A stretch of DNA of 64,000 bases. Source: Chloroflexota bacterium. Lineage in GTDB: Bacteria > Chloroflexota > Anaerolineae > Anaerolineales > UBA4823. The DNA lies in NCBI GenBank assembly GCA_012516075.1, contig JAAYXE010000037.1, positions 1 to 64,000 of the forward strand, written 5' to 3'. A program made the position numbers and the translations under genes. The notes under the pieces are model-generated. The model was not told the DNA's origin and did not search any database. It was given only the letters and a program-made list of their open reading frames with translations. This document shows, piece after piece, positions 45,814 to 54,597 of this stretch. Numbering within the stretch: position 1 is the stretch's first letter; each line of letters starts with the position of its first letter.

Positions 45814-47778
45814 CTACAAATCCCAACTTTCATCCCAATCGTCACCACGTTTGCGCTTCTTCTTCACAACCATGATGTCCTGATCGGGATCGTACTCCAT
45901 CTCGACGTACTTCTTCTTTTTCTTTCCCTTCTTCTTCGGCTTGCGAGTATCGGTTTCTTCCTCTTCTTCATCGATAAACTCATCGAAACCGATCGCCTCC
46001 GGGGGAAGGGAGAAGATTTCATCCAGCAGGTCGGCCTGCTCTTCCATGGTCTCTGTCTCGGCAGCGGCCGCGGGCCCGGCAGCCTCTTCGTCGACTGGCT
46101 CAGCGCTGGCTTCAATAACCTCTTCGGGCGCTTCTTCCGTCACCTCTACCGGTTCGGTGGTCTCTTCGACGGCTTCTTCTTCGACCGGAGCCGTTTCGGC
46201 CACAGCTTCTGCTGCCGGTTCGGCGGCGGTTTCCACCTCAGCGGGGGCTTCTTCAGCCGGCTGGGCCTCCTGCTCGCGCAGGGTCTGTTCCAACCGGTCG
46301 AGGGCTTCTTCGAGTTCCTTCATGCCCTTCGGCCCCATTCCGCTCAGCTTCAGGATGGAATCGGGGTCGGTGCGCATCTGGACCATCAGCTCGCCCACGC
46401 TCTGCAGGCCGGCTTCACTGATGACAGCGTAGACCCGGTCGGAAACCTCAAATTCTTCGAGCGGGATGTCGAAGGCTGCTGCAGGAACATTGGCCTGGGC
46501 AATGCGCTGGCGCTCCTGTTCGGCCTGTTTTTCGGCCTGCCGCTGGCTCAGCAGCCCGCGCTCAACGCGGTCCACAAAATGGGTCATCACCTGGTACTCT
46601 TCCGGAGTTACCGGGCGGCCTTCAGCTTTCTTGGCCAGAATGGCTTCCAGCTGCGGCAGCAGCTCAGCTTCTTCTTCAGCGATCGCTGCATACGACGGAT
46701 CGTTCTGCACGCGGTAGAGGGCGTCGGTCGCTGCTTCGGGCAGGCTTTTGATATCGATGCGCCAGCCGGTCAGTTTGGCTGCCAGGCGGGCGTTCTGCCC
46801 GTCGCGGCCGATTGCCAGGCTGAGCTGGTCTTCAGGCACCACGACTGTGGCCGTCTTGATCCCCTTGCCGTGTTCGTTCAGGTATACACCGGAAACACGG
46901 GCCGGGCTGAGCGCTTTGGCGATGTAGACGGCCGGATCTGGGCTCCATTCGATGACGTCAATTTTCTCATCGTTGAGCTCACGGACGATGGCCTGGATGC
47001 GGACGCCGCGAATACCCACACAGGCGCCAACCGGGTCGACGCCCGGCTGCAGCGCGGCGACAGCCACCTTGGAGCGCTGGCCGGGTTCGCGTGCGATGGA
47101 GCGAATTTCGACCATGCCGTGATAGATTTCAGGTACTTCGTTCTCCAGCAGGCGGCGCAAGAAGTTGCGGTGTGCGCGCGAAAGAATAATTTGCGGGCCG
47201 CGGGTGGTAATTTTTACCTCGAGCAGCAGGGCGCGCACCCGGTCGTGCACCCGGAAGCGCTCTCCCTGGATCTGCTGGTTGCGCGGCATGATGCCTTCGG
47301 CCTTCATGTCAAGCCCCAGGGTCACGCCCTGAGAGTTGACGGCCTGCACCACACCGCTGACGATCTCGCCCAGCTGCTTGCTGTAGTGGTTAAACTGGGC
47401 ATCCCGCTCTGCCTCACGAATGCGCTGCTGGATCACCTGGCGCGCGGTCTGGGCAGCCACCCGTCCGAAGTTGCGGGGGGTGGTCTCCACCACGACCATG
47501 CTGCCAATTTCCGCCTCGGGATCCACTTTCTGCGCTTCGCGCAGAGAGACCTCGGTGCGCGGATCCTGAACAGTCTCCACCACCTCTTTCTCGGCGTAGA
47601 TCACGACACGGCCAGATTCCGGATCAATTTTGGCTTCAACGTGCTGCGCATTGGACGCATTCACTGCCCGGCGGTAAGCGGAAACCATAGCGGCTTCCAG
47701 CGCTTCCATGATGACTTCTTTGGGCAGCTGCTTGTCTTCCAGTACTTCGTTGAAGGCCAGAGTAAACTCGTTCTTCAT
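45814..47778 (-). CDS. nusA: transcription factor NusA with long charged C-terminal tail
   Basis: Residues 1-345 are a standard NusA: N-terminal RNA polymerase-binding domain, S1 domain ([20 protein letters not shown]), KH domains ([34 protein letters not shown]). Residues about 445-500 hold a helix-hairpin-helix unit ([20 protein letters not shown]). The remaining 150 residues are first acidic (Glu/Ala/Pro/Val-rich, about 505-610) and then strongly basic (KKKGKKKKK, about 618-626), ending in an acidic patch. This makes 654 residues against about 350-500 in most bacteria. The rimP gene that usually precedes nusA is missing here. Confidence 0.96.
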   Translation of the reverse strand: MKNEFTLAFNEVLEDKQLPKEVIMEALEAAMVSAYRRAVNASNAQHVEAKIDPESGRVVIYAEKEVVETVQDPRTEVSLREAQKVDPEAEIGSMVVVETTPRNFGRVAAQTARQVIQQRIREAERDAQFNHYSKQLGEIVSGVVQAVNSQGVTLGLDMKAEGIMPRNQQIQGERFRVHDRVRALLLEVKITTRGPQIILSRAHRNFLRRLLENEVPEIYHGMVEIRSIAREPGQRSKVAVAALQPGVDPVGACVGIRGVRIQAIVRELNDEKIDVIEWSPDPAVYIAKALSPARVSGVYLNEHGKGIKTATVVVPEDQLSLAIGRDGQNARLAAKLTGWRIDIKSLPEAATDALYRVQNDPSYAAIAEEEAELLPQLEAILAKKAEGRPVTPEEYQVMTHFVDRVERGLLSQRQAEKQAEQERQRIAQANVPAAAFDIPLEEFEVSDRVYAVISEAGLQSVGELMVQMRTDPDSILKLSGMGPKGMKELEEALDRLEQTLREQEAQPAEEAPAEVETAAEPAAEAVAETAPVEEEAVEETTEPVEVTEEAPEEVIEASAEPVDEEAAGPAAAAETETMEEQADLLDEIFSLPPEAIGFDEFIDEEEEETDTRKPKKKGKKKKKYVEMEYDPDQDIMVVKKKRKRGDDWDESWDL

Positions 47779-47821
47779 TCCTTCACTGTCTCCACCTGGA
47801 GTTCTTACGGATACCTCTTAT

Positions 47822-47849
47822 AAGTAAAAAAGTGGGGGCTGCCCACTTT
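47822..47849 (-). terminator. terminator downstream of the GNAT gene
   Basis: On the minus strand AAAAGTGGG and CCCACTTTT (about 47849-47841 and 47835-47827) form a stem with a short loop and continue in TTAC. A second GC-rich hairpin (47872-47891, CCCGGCCA with TGGCCGGG) precedes it. They separate the nucleotidyltransferase-GNAT unit from nusA. Confidence 0.8.
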
Positions 47850-47961
47850 TCGACGGAACGCTACCCCGGCCAACGCTGGCCGGGCAAAAAGAATTTTAAC
47901 ATGGATTGCAGCCTCGCGCAAGGTCTGAAAGTTAATGTTCAGCAATATAAAATTAATGGTT

Positions 47962-48528
47962 TCACCCTGAAGGGTCAAGTTTTTTTTCCATTCGCCATGA
48001 TGGCTCGTGTACTTCGCGGCGTTTTCCCAGGTGGTCGATATAGGACCAGCGGCCAGCCTCCCGGGCAACGATCCGGTAGCCGCAGCGCCGGTACAGGCGA
48101 ATTGCTTCTTCATTTTCTCTGCTTACGTTCAGGGTGACCCATTTGAAACCGCGCTGGGCCAGTTCGCGCTCGGCGGCCGCCATGATGCGCGTTCCCAGGC
48201 CCATGCGGCGGTAGTTCTGGCGGATGCGAAAGCCGTAAATATAAGCCCGGCTTTCTCCATTGGCCAGCTCGTGCCGGGCGCTGTTCAACTGCACAAACAA
48301 CTGGCCGATTACCCCTACACCATCCAGAAACGCCACCCACATGATGGCATTCCCCCGGCGGGTGCTTTCGTAGATTTCGCGATACAGGCGGCGGAAATGG
48401 ATAAACTCGCCATCCCATTCGAGCCCCGGCAGGTCTTCCTCGCGCAGATGGCGGATAGTTACCCGCTGCAGCAGGCTGTCTGGAGCCGTATCGGAGCTGG
48501 GATACCCTTGCTGGGGTTCATGTTCCAC
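47962..48528 (-). CDS. GNAT-family N-acetyltransferase
   Basis: The 188-residue protein has one GNAT domain (about 24-175). The acetyl-CoA loop is RRMGLGTRIMAAAERELAQR (about 108-127), and NVSRENEEAIRLYRRCGYRIV is the conserved helix-strand end. The acceptor is unknown. Its first codons overlap the last 11 bases of the nucleotidyltransferase gene, so the two are co-translated; this suggests but does not prove a link with RNA or ribosomal protein modification. Confidence 0.88.
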   Translation of the reverse strand: MEHEPQQGYPSSDTAPDSLLQRVTIRHLREEDLPGLEWDGEFIHFRRLYREIYESTRRGNAIMWVAFLDGVGVIGQLFVQLNSARHELANGESRAYIYGFRIRQNYRRMGLGTRIMAAAERELAQRGFKWVTLNVSRENEEAIRLYRRCGYRIVAREAGRWSYIDHLGKRREVHEPSWRMEKKLDPSG

Positions 48529-51214
48529 GGTGTTCGTCCTGTTTCTCCGGCTGGTACCGGGCGATCAGCTCCTGCAGCAGTGCCTGCTCCTCTTCAACGG
48601 AATTGATCTCTCCGTTCAACCAGCCGCTGCGCAGCCTCTCCAGGATTTCCCGGTATGCCGGCCCGGGAGGCAGGCCCAGTTTTTTCAAATCGTTTCCGTT
48701 TACAGTTGGGGTGATCTTCCGCCATTGGGTGGTGAAGGTTTGCAGCAGCTTGCGCAGGTGAATGTCGGAAGTGGCCAGATACACCACGAAGCGGGAAAGA
48801 GCGGGGACGTCTTCCAGACGCTTCACCACTTCCGAAGGAGCTGATTCGGCGAGCTGCGGCAGATCACGCCACAGAGCACAGGCGGCGCTCACAGCGCTGG
48901 TCAGATCGACGGGCATTTTAAGGCGCGCACAGATTTGCTGCGCATCCTCCTCGGAATGGCGCAGAAGCCAGAGCCCATACGCCAGATCCTGTTTCAGGCT
49001 GCCTTTGTATTCGCCGAGTTCCCAGTCCGGGTCTGGCTGCTTGGCGGACAGGACTTCGAAGCGCGACTGCAGCCAGTGATCCCACGTAAGCTGGGGGTGG
49101 ATCGCAGCCAGCAGCCCCAGCTCATTCAGGCGGGTGAGAATTTGCGCTGCGCGCTGCTCGGCCAGGATGTGGTTCAGCTCGTGCCGTATGCGATCGCCGG
49201 ACACTCTGTTCAACAGGGGGCGGGCTTCCAGGAGCAACTCCAGGGTGCGCTTTTCAATCTGAAAATCGAAGCGCTGCTCAAAGCGTACCGCACGCAGCAT
49301 GCGTGTCGGATCGTCCACGAAGGAAAGTGAATGCAGCACCCGCACCAGGCCGTGGCGCAGATCATTCAGCCCGCCCCAGTAGTCGTGCAGGTCTCCATAA
49401 TGGCTGCCGTCCAGACGGATTGCCAGGGTGTTAATGGTGAAATCTCGCCGGTGGAGGTCCAGTTTAATGCTGCCGCGTTCCACCGTCGGCAGAGCGGTGG
49501 GATAGCGGTAGAACTCTGTGCGGGCGCTGATCAGGTCAATCGTGCGCAGGCCGCAGTCGGTCACCAGCCTGCTCCCGGCCGCAGGGGCCTGCTCGGGTTC
49601 TTCTGGCTGCGCTGCGTCGCACAGGCGTATAACCTGATCTTCGATGTGAATCTCAGCCGGCAGATGCCATTTGGCTGTGCCGAAGCGCGCGTGCGTTGTG
49701 ACCCGGCCGCCAAAACGTTCAGCCAATCCGCGCGCCAGTGCAGGGGCATCGCCTTCGACTACCAGATCGAAATCCAGGCTGGGTTTATCGAGCAGCAGGT
49801 CGCGCACAAAGCCCCCGACGATGAACAGTGCGGTTTGCTGGCGTGTGGCTTCTTCCGCTATAGCCTGCAGCAGGGCAAGGCGGTGAGATGGGAGCGCGGC
49901 CCGGATGCGGCTGGCCAGATTCTGGCGGCCGGGGGTGGGAGCACGCGGCGCCAGCGTCTTGAGCAGGTCGGTGCGGGTGACGATGCCGATCACCTCGCCG
50001 CTCTCCGGGTGGACCACCGGCACCTGCCCCCACCCGCTGTCGGTCATCACGCGCTGCAGGTGTTCGATCGAGTCGTCCGGGCGCACGACCACTTCGCCGG
50101 CGTCCATCAGGCTGGTGACCGGGAGATTCAACTTATGCGAAAGCGCCCGGTCGACCGCCCGGCGGGTCAGCAGGCCGATCACCTTTCCATCTGAAACGAC
50201 CGGGTAGCCCTCATGGCCATAGCGGCGCATCCGCTGCGCTGCTTCTTCGACGGTGGTGTCGGGAGAGAGCACCTGCGGTCCGCGGGACATCAACTGGGCG
50301 ACGGTGATGGCAGGGCGGACGTGTTCGGGCAGGATGCCGATCAGCTCAGTGGCTACATTTTCCAGCTCCCGGCCGCGGATCAGGCCGGCAGCGGCCCGTT
50401 CGTGTCCCCCGCCGCCAAAATGGGCGACGATGTTGGCCACATCGATCTGGTCGCTGTTCGAGCGGGCGATCATCTGCACCCCGCCGCGCGTTTTTACCAG
50501 GAGGAAGAGGGCGTCCGGGTCGAAAAAGTCGCGCATTTTGTGCGCCAGGCTGGAGAGCTCTTCATCCAGATCCGAGGCATCGCCGCGGGCGATGACAATG
50601 GTGTGCCCGTGGATGTGGTAATGCTCGCTGCTCTCCAGCAGGGCGGTGTAGAGCGCCATCTGCCCGGCCGAAAGGGGATGGTTAAGGAAGTTGTTGGCGA
50701 CTTCCAGGCTGGCTCCGTGTTCGAGCAGATAGGCAGCAGCACGCAGGTCGCGGGGTGTGGTGCGGGTGTACGTCAGCGAACCCGTGTCTTCGTAAATTCC
50801 CAGCAAAAGCAGGGTGGCCTGGATGGGCGTCAGGTTCCCATTCTGTTCGCGCAGCGATTCCACCAGCAGCGTGGTGGTTGCACCGATTTCCACGGTGGTG
50901 ATATCCCAGTTGGAGGGAGGGTTTTCACGGATGGGGTGGTGGTCGATCACGGTTACCGGCGTATCGGGCGTCATCCCCTTGATGGTCACCAGAGATTGGG
51001 TATCCACCAGCGTGACCCCTGCGATTGGGCTGCCCTCCAGGTCGCGCGGATCGACAAAGGGGAGTTCCGGGCCGTAGACGGTGAGGAAGGCGCGCACATT
51101 GCGGTTCATCCGCCGGGGCAGGACGGGAACCTTATAATCATCCAGCAAGTATGCACCCAGCAGAGAAGCGAGTGCATCGAAATCGGCCTGCTCGTGAGTG
51201 AGAATGATCTGCAT
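48518..51214 (-). CDS. DHH - CBS - tRNA nucleotidyltransferase fusion
   Basis: ATG 51214 with GGAGGG upstream gives 898 residues in three parts. Residues 1-305 form a DHH/DHHA1 phosphoesterase (QADFDALAS, VTVIDHHPI, HFGGGGHERAAAG). Residues 310-425 are a CBS pair, a likely adenosine-ligand sensor. Residues 445-890 are a class II poly(A) polymerase/CCA-adding domain (FIVGGFVRDLLLDKP, DFDLVVEGDA, RRDFTINTLAIRL, DDPTRMLRAVRFEQRF). In bacteria with split enzymes, such fusions add the terminal A of tRNA CCA. The phosphoesterase part could turn over oligonucleotides. The tRNA-Arg of this window has no encoded CCA, consistent with need for such activity. Confidence 0.93.
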   Translation of the reverse strand: MQIILTHEQADFDALASLLGAYLLDDYKVPVLPRRMNRNVRAFLTVYGPELPFVDPRDLEGSPIAGVTLVDTQSLVTIKGMTPDTPVTVIDHHPIRENPPSNWDITTVEIGATTTLLVESLREQNGNLTPIQATLLLLGIYEDTGSLTYTRTTPRDLRAAAYLLEHGASLEVANNFLNHPLSAGQMALYTALLESSEHYHIHGHTIVIARGDASDLDEELSSLAHKMRDFFDPDALFLLVKTRGGVQMIARSNSDQIDVANIVAHFGGGGHERAAAGLIRGRELENVATELIGILPEHVRPAITVAQLMSRGPQVLSPDTTVEEAAQRMRRYGHEGYPVVSDGKVIGLLTRRAVDRALSHKLNLPVTSLMDAGEVVVRPDDSIEHLQRVMTDSGWGQVPVVHPESGEVIGIVTRTDLLKTLAPRAPTPGRQNLASRIRAALPSHRLALLQAIAEEATRQQTALFIVGGFVRDLLLDKPSLDFDLVVEGDAPALARGLAERFGGRVTTHARFGTAKWHLPAEIHIEDQVIRLCDAAQPEEPEQAPAAGSRLVTDCGLRTIDLISARTEFYRYPTALPTVERGSIKLDLHRRDFTINTLAIRLDGSHYGDLHDYWGGLNDLRHGLVRVLHSLSFVDDPTRMLRAVRFEQRFDFQIEKRTLELLLEARPLLNRVSGDRIRHELNHILAEQRAAQILTRLNELGLLAAIHPQLTWDHWLQSRFEVLSAKQPDPDWELGEYKGSLKQDLAYGLWLLRHSEEDAQQICARLKMPVDLTSAVSAACALWRDLPQLAESAPSEVVKRLEDVPALSRFVVYLATSDIHLRKLLQTFTTQWRKITPTVNGNDLKKLGLPPGPAYREILERLRSGWLNGEINSVEEEQALLQELIARYQPEKQDEHRGT

Positions 51215-51338
51215 CGCGCCTTCCACCCTCCGAGTATTATACTCCATGATGACTGGCTGGCGAAAAAACGCGTGAATAACTGGCCGGCGAGCCGGAGGGG
51301 TGGAATGGTCAAACGATCGGTTGGGATAGGAGAGCGGG

Positions 51339-52268
51339 TTACAGCACGTGGCGGATGGCGAGGAAGTTGTCGAATTCTTCCCGGGTGGGGAGTGATGGCA
51401 GGGCGCCCTGGCGTGTGACCGCCAGCGCTCCGGCCGCCGCCCCCCAGACGGCGGCCCGGGCAGGAGTCAGCCCGCGCAGGATGCCGGCCGCAAAACCGCC
51501 CATAAACGCGTCGCCGGCGGCGGTCGTATCGACAGCCTCTACAGAAAAGGCCGGGATGTACTGCTCACCCGACTCGTCGGCGGTGTAAGCACCTTCTTCG
51601 CCCAGCGTGACGATCACCCGGTTTACACCGCTCGAGCGCAGCTTTTCGACGCCATCCTGTACGGATGGACTGCCGGTGAGGAGCTCCAGCTCGTGCTGGT
51701 TGGGGACCAGATAATCGATGGAGGCCAGCAGCTCCGGGTCGAGCTCGCGCGCTGGGGCCGGGTTGAGGATCACCTGCATTCCGTGCTCGTGCGCCGCTGC
51801 GACGGCCTGCCGCACGGTTTCGAGGGGGATCTCGAGCTGCAGTAACAGCAGGCTGGCGTTCGCAAATGCTGGCCGGGCGCTGCGAATGTCGTCTGGCGAG
51901 AGGCAGCCGTTCGCTCCGGGGACAACCACAATATTGTTCTGGCCGGCGTCATCGACGGTGATGAGGGCGACGCCGGTGGGCTTATCCGGATCGCGCAGCA
52001 GGAAGGTGGTATCGATGCCTTCCCGCTCGACGATGGCCGCCATCTCATCGCCGAAAGCATCGCTGCCTACCCGCCCGATCATGCATACGTTACTACCCAG
52101 GCGAGCCGCAGCGACGGCCTGGTTGGCCCCCTTCCCCCCTGGAAATGTGTGGAACGCTGTTCCCAGAATGGTCTCACCGACCCTGGGGTGACGGGAAGCG
52201 CGCACCACCAGGTCCATATTCAGGCTGCCAACCACGAGTATTCCACCGGCGGAGAGATGTGAGGCCAT
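51339..52268 (-). CDS. rbsK: ribokinase (PfkB family)
   Basis: The 309-residue protein carries PfkB signature 1 (FPGGKGANQAVAAARLG, about 43-59) and signature 2 (DTTAAGDAFMGGFAAGI, about 246-262, with the catalytic Asp). NxDxxV near the start (GSLNMDLVV) and NPAPARELD are ribokinase traits. It phosphorylates ribose, or possibly another furanose sugar, with ATP. No ribose transporter is beside it. A LacI-type palindrome overlaps its promoter, the same operator as at the divergent sugar locus, so its substrate may come from that locus. Confidence 0.93.
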   Translation of the reverse strand: MASHLSAGGILVVGSLNMDLVVRASRHPRVGETILGTAFHTFPGGKGANQAVAAARLGSNVCMIGRVGSDAFGDEMAAIVEREGIDTTFLLRDPDKPTGVALITVDDAGQNNIVVVPGANGCLSPDDIRSARPAFANASLLLLQLEIPLETVRQAVAAAHEHGMQVILNPAPARELDPELLASIDYLVPNQHELELLTGSPSVQDGVEKLRSSGVNRVIVTLGEEGAYTADESGEQYIPAFSVEAVDTTAAGDAFMGGFAAGILRGLTPARAAVWGAAAGALAVTRQGALPSLPTREEFDNFLAIRHVL

Positions 52269-52310
52269 AAGTTCCTCCCCTCAAAAGCAAACGAAAGCCT
52301 GCCGGGCAAA

Positions 52311-52324
52311 CGTTTGCGCAAACG
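52311..52324. promoter_or_regulatory. LacI-type operator at rbsK
   Basis: CGTTTGCGCAAACG is a perfect 14-base palindrome with the central CG step usual for LacI-family sites. It lies at about +15 to +30 of the rbsK transcript. Two close copies (CGATTGCGCAAACG and CGATTGCGCAATCG) lie at the lacI promoter 2.2 kb away. Confidence 0.85.
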
Positions 52325-52338
52325 ATTACGCTGCTGTG

Positions 52339-52367
52339 ATGTTAGCATGTTGTGAAAAGATTGTCAA
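52339..52367 (-). promoter_or_regulatory. sigma-70 promoter of rbsK
   Basis: On the minus strand TTGACA (52367 to 52362) and TAACAT (52344 to 52339) are 17 bases apart. The predicted start is near 52332, just ahead of the palindromic operator, so bound repressor would block initiation. Confidence 0.85.
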
Positions 52368-52533
52368 TTCCCAGATTTTTTGTATTTTTTTTATTTATGG
52401 ACCGCTTAAGTGCGAAAAAATGTGCTATCATATAAGCCCAACTGTAACACCAGGTTAAAATCTGCGTTCCTATTTTTAACCGTTCCTCCCTATCCCATTT
52501 CTACCCTCAGGTCCCGGCTTTGGAGATGCGCGC

Positions 52534-53211
52534 ATGAGCATGATTCGTGTCCTCCTCGTAGATGATCATCCCGTCGTCCGTCTAGGGATCCGCCATTTAC
52601 TGGAAGGACAACCAGACATCGTTGTTGTCGGTGAAGCAGGAGATGGCTTCGAGGCCATGGACATGGTCAAAAAGCTGTCCCCTGATGTTCTGCTTCTGGA
52701 TATGGAAATGCCGGGCATGAACGGGTATGATGTGGTTAACCAATTGAAGGCGGAAGGTATTTCGATCCCCATCCTGGTATTAAGCGCCTACGATGACCGC
52801 CAGTATATTCAGGAGCTGCTGCGCAGCGGGGCCTCTGGCTATCTGGTGAAAGAGGAGCTGCCTGAAACGCTGATCGAAGCCGTGCGCGGCGTCGCACGCG
52901 GCGAGCGCGGGTGGGTCAGCCGCCGGGTGGCGGTGCAGATGACCAACTGGATGATGAAGAGCGGCGAGGAGATTCAAAAGCTCACCGCACGCGAGGTAGA
53001 CGTCATCAAAGGGGTCGTCGCCGGAAAGACCAATCAGGAAATCGGCTTTCAACTGGACATCAGTGAAAAGACCGTGGAAAAACATCTGCGCAGCGTTTTC
53101 CACAAGCTGCAGGTGACCTCCCGGGTGGAGGCGGCCGTGCGCGCTGTGCAGGCCGGGCTGGTCCCTCCTGCCGGAGAGAACGGTTCTTCATCTACGACTT
53201 CAGCGTCCTGA
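52534..53211 (+). CDS. NarL/LuxR-type response regulator, orphan
   Basis: The 225-residue protein has a receiver domain (1-120, VLLVDDHPVVRLGI, phospho-acceptor in VLLLDMEMPGMNG near residue 56, Lys in YLVKEELPE) and a LuxR-type HTH (about 143-205: LTAREVDVIKGVVAGKTNQEIG with SEKTVEKHLRSVFHKLQV). No histidine kinase is adjacent. It stands divergent from rbsK, in an AT-rich gap with TATCAT/CATATAAG boxes near 52425-52436 as possible -10. A terminator follows, so it is a single-gene unit. Targets are unknown. Confidence 0.93.
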   Translation: MSMIRVLLVDDHPVVRLGIRHLLEGQPDIVVVGEAGDGFEAMDMVKKLSPDVLLLDMEMPGMNGYDVVNQLKAEGISIPILVLSAYDDRQYIQELLRSGASGYLVKEELPETLIEAVRGVARGERGWVSRRVAVQMTNWMMKSGEEIQKLTAREVDVIKGVVAGKTNQEIGFQLDISEKTVEKHLRSVFHKLQVTSRVEAAVRAVQAGLVPPAGENGSSSTTSAS

Positions 53212-53232
53212 TATCGACAGGGCGGCATGTGA

Positions 53233-53267
53233 ACAGGCGCGGTATATTCAGGCCCGCGCCTGTTTTC
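53233..53267 (+). terminator. terminator behind the response regulator
   Basis: ACAGGCGCGG (53233-53242) pairs with CCGCGCCTGT (53254-53263), a 10-bp GC-rich stem followed by TTTTCTT. Confidence 0.9.
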
Positions 53268-53347
53268 TTGAGTACAATCGAGGCGGGTCCGGTGTGTGGC
53301 CATGCCTGCGGCCCGCCCTCAACGACGATCAATGTTCTGGAGGAAAA

Positions 53348-54385
53348 ATGAGCTTACATGACGAAATCTTCGAGCAGCCTGCAGTACTGCAGCGTGTGAT
53401 CGATGAAGCGCTGCCCGCTGTTGATGAAGCCGCCCGTATGATCCGGGAATCGGACACGCAGTACATTTTCCTGGCCGCCCGGGGGACTTCGGATAACGCT
53501 GCTCGATATGCGAACTACCTGTTCGGTATTCGCAACGGTCTGCCCGTCGCTCTGGCGACCCCCTCTCTGTTCTCTCTGTACCGGCAGCCGCCTTCTCTAA
53601 AAGGTGCTGCGGTGATCGGCATATCCCAGTCGGGCCGGTCGCCCGATATCGTCAGCGTGCTGGAGGAAAGTAAGAGGCAGGGCCGGCCGACTCTGGCGAT
53701 CACGAACGCACCGGATTCGCCGCTGGCGCAGGCCGCCGGTCACGTTATCGACATCCTGGCCGGCACGGAGGCTGCCGTGGCGGCTACCAAGACCTACACG
53801 GCCCAGCTCCTGATCCTGGCGATGCTTTCGACACGCCTGGCGGGTGACCAGGCAGCCATGGATGAACTGCGTGCGCTGCCGGCGTGGGTGGAGGAGGCAC
53901 TGAAACTGGATGCACACATCGAGCAGGTCTGTCAGCGCTACCGCTACATGGAACAGTGCGTGGTTCTGGGGCGCGGCTACAATTACGCCACCGCTTTTGA
54001 ATGGTCGCTGAAAATTAAGGAACTCACCTATACCATTGCCGAGCCCTACTCGCCGGCCGACTTCAAGCACGGGCCCATGGCGATCATCGATCGCGGCTTC
54101 CCGGTCCTGGCGGTGGCTGCTGATGGGCCGGTGAGCGCCAGCTTTATTGAATTCCTGAGCTCGCTCAAACAGGAGCGCCAGGCAGAAATTGTAATGATCG
54201 CCAACACCGCCGCCGCCCTCGACCTGGGGCGGGTTGCGCTGCCGTTCCCGGCCGAAGTACCCGAATGGCTTTCGCCCCTGGTGGCGATTGTGCCGGGGCA
54301 GTTGTTCTGCTATCATCTGACGCGCATTAAAGGGCTGGACCCCGACCGGCCGCGCGGGCTGACCAAGGTCACAGAAACGCAGTGA
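53348..54385 (+). CDS. SIS-domain sugar-phosphate isomerase/deaminase
   Basis: ATG 53348 follows GGAGG. The 345-residue protein consists of two SIS domains as in the isomerase half of GlmS, without the glutaminase half. ARGTSDNAARYANYL, GISQSGRSPD, AVAATKTYTAQLLIL, GRGYNYATAFEWSLKIKEL and EPYSPADFKHGPMAI are typical. Such stand-alone proteins act as glucosamine-6-phosphate or fructosamine-6-phosphate deaminases (NagB-II/FrlB-like) or as sugar isomerases. Its place before a LacI regulator and a sugar importer fits catabolism of an amino sugar. Terminator follows. Confidence 0.88.
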   Translation: MSLHDEIFEQPAVLQRVIDEALPAVDEAARMIRESDTQYIFLAARGTSDNAARYANYLFGIRNGLPVALATPSLFSLYRQPPSLKGAAVIGISQSGRSPDIVSVLEESKRQGRPTLAITNAPDSPLAQAAGHVIDILAGTEAAVAATKTYTAQLLILAMLSTRLAGDQAAMDELRALPAWVEEALKLDAHIEQVCQRYRYMEQCVVLGRGYNYATAFEWSLKIKELTYTIAEPYSPADFKHGPMAIIDRGFPVLAVAADGPVSASFIEFLSSLKQERQAEIVMIANTAAALDLGRVALPFPAEVPEWLSPLVAIVPGQLFCYHLTRIKGLDPDRPRGLTKVTETQ

Positions 54386-54416
54386 GGGAAGCAGGAAACA
54401 GGCTTCCGAGAACAGG

Positions 54417-54452
54417 ATGCAGCGGAGTGATCTCCGCTGCATTTATTCTTTA
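54417..54452 (+). terminator. terminator behind the SIS-domain gene
   Basis: ATGCAGCGGAG and CTCCGCTGCAT (54417-54427 with 54432-54442) form an 11-bp stem with a 4-base loop, followed by TTATTCTTT. Confidence 0.9.
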
Positions 54453-54459
54453 AATGCTA

Positions 54460-54488
54460 TTGACAGCCCAGAATTCTTATGCTAAATT
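54460..54488 (+). promoter_or_regulatory. sigma-70 promoter of the lacI-sugar ABC operon
   Basis: TTGACA (54460-54465) and TAAATT (54483-54488) are 17 bases apart. The start near 54495 coincides with the first operator, so the regulator should repress its own operon. Confidence 0.85.
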
Positions 54489-54496
54489 ATTCAAAA

Positions 54497-54522
54497 CGAT
54501 TGCGCAAACGATTGCGCAATCG
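54497..54522. promoter_or_regulatory. two overlapping LacI-type operators
   Basis: CGATTGCGCAAACG (54497-54510) and the perfect palindrome CGATTGCGCAATCG (54509-54522) share one CG pair, giving centres 12 bases apart. They cover the expected transcript start. The same motif occurs at rbsK (52311-52324). Confidence 0.87.
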
Positions 54523-54597
54523 TTTGTCGGCAGAATTTCCTTCATTACCTGATCCGTCTCCGGATCGCCCAGCCGAGGCTCCACATGGAGGGTGTTT

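Noticed and set aside
51232..51244. Palindrome GAGTATTATACTC, containing TATAAT on the minus strand, as promoter of the nucleotidyltransferase gene
   Set aside because: The transcript would start inside the ribosome-binding site and no good -35 box is present. I list it only as a possible weak signal.
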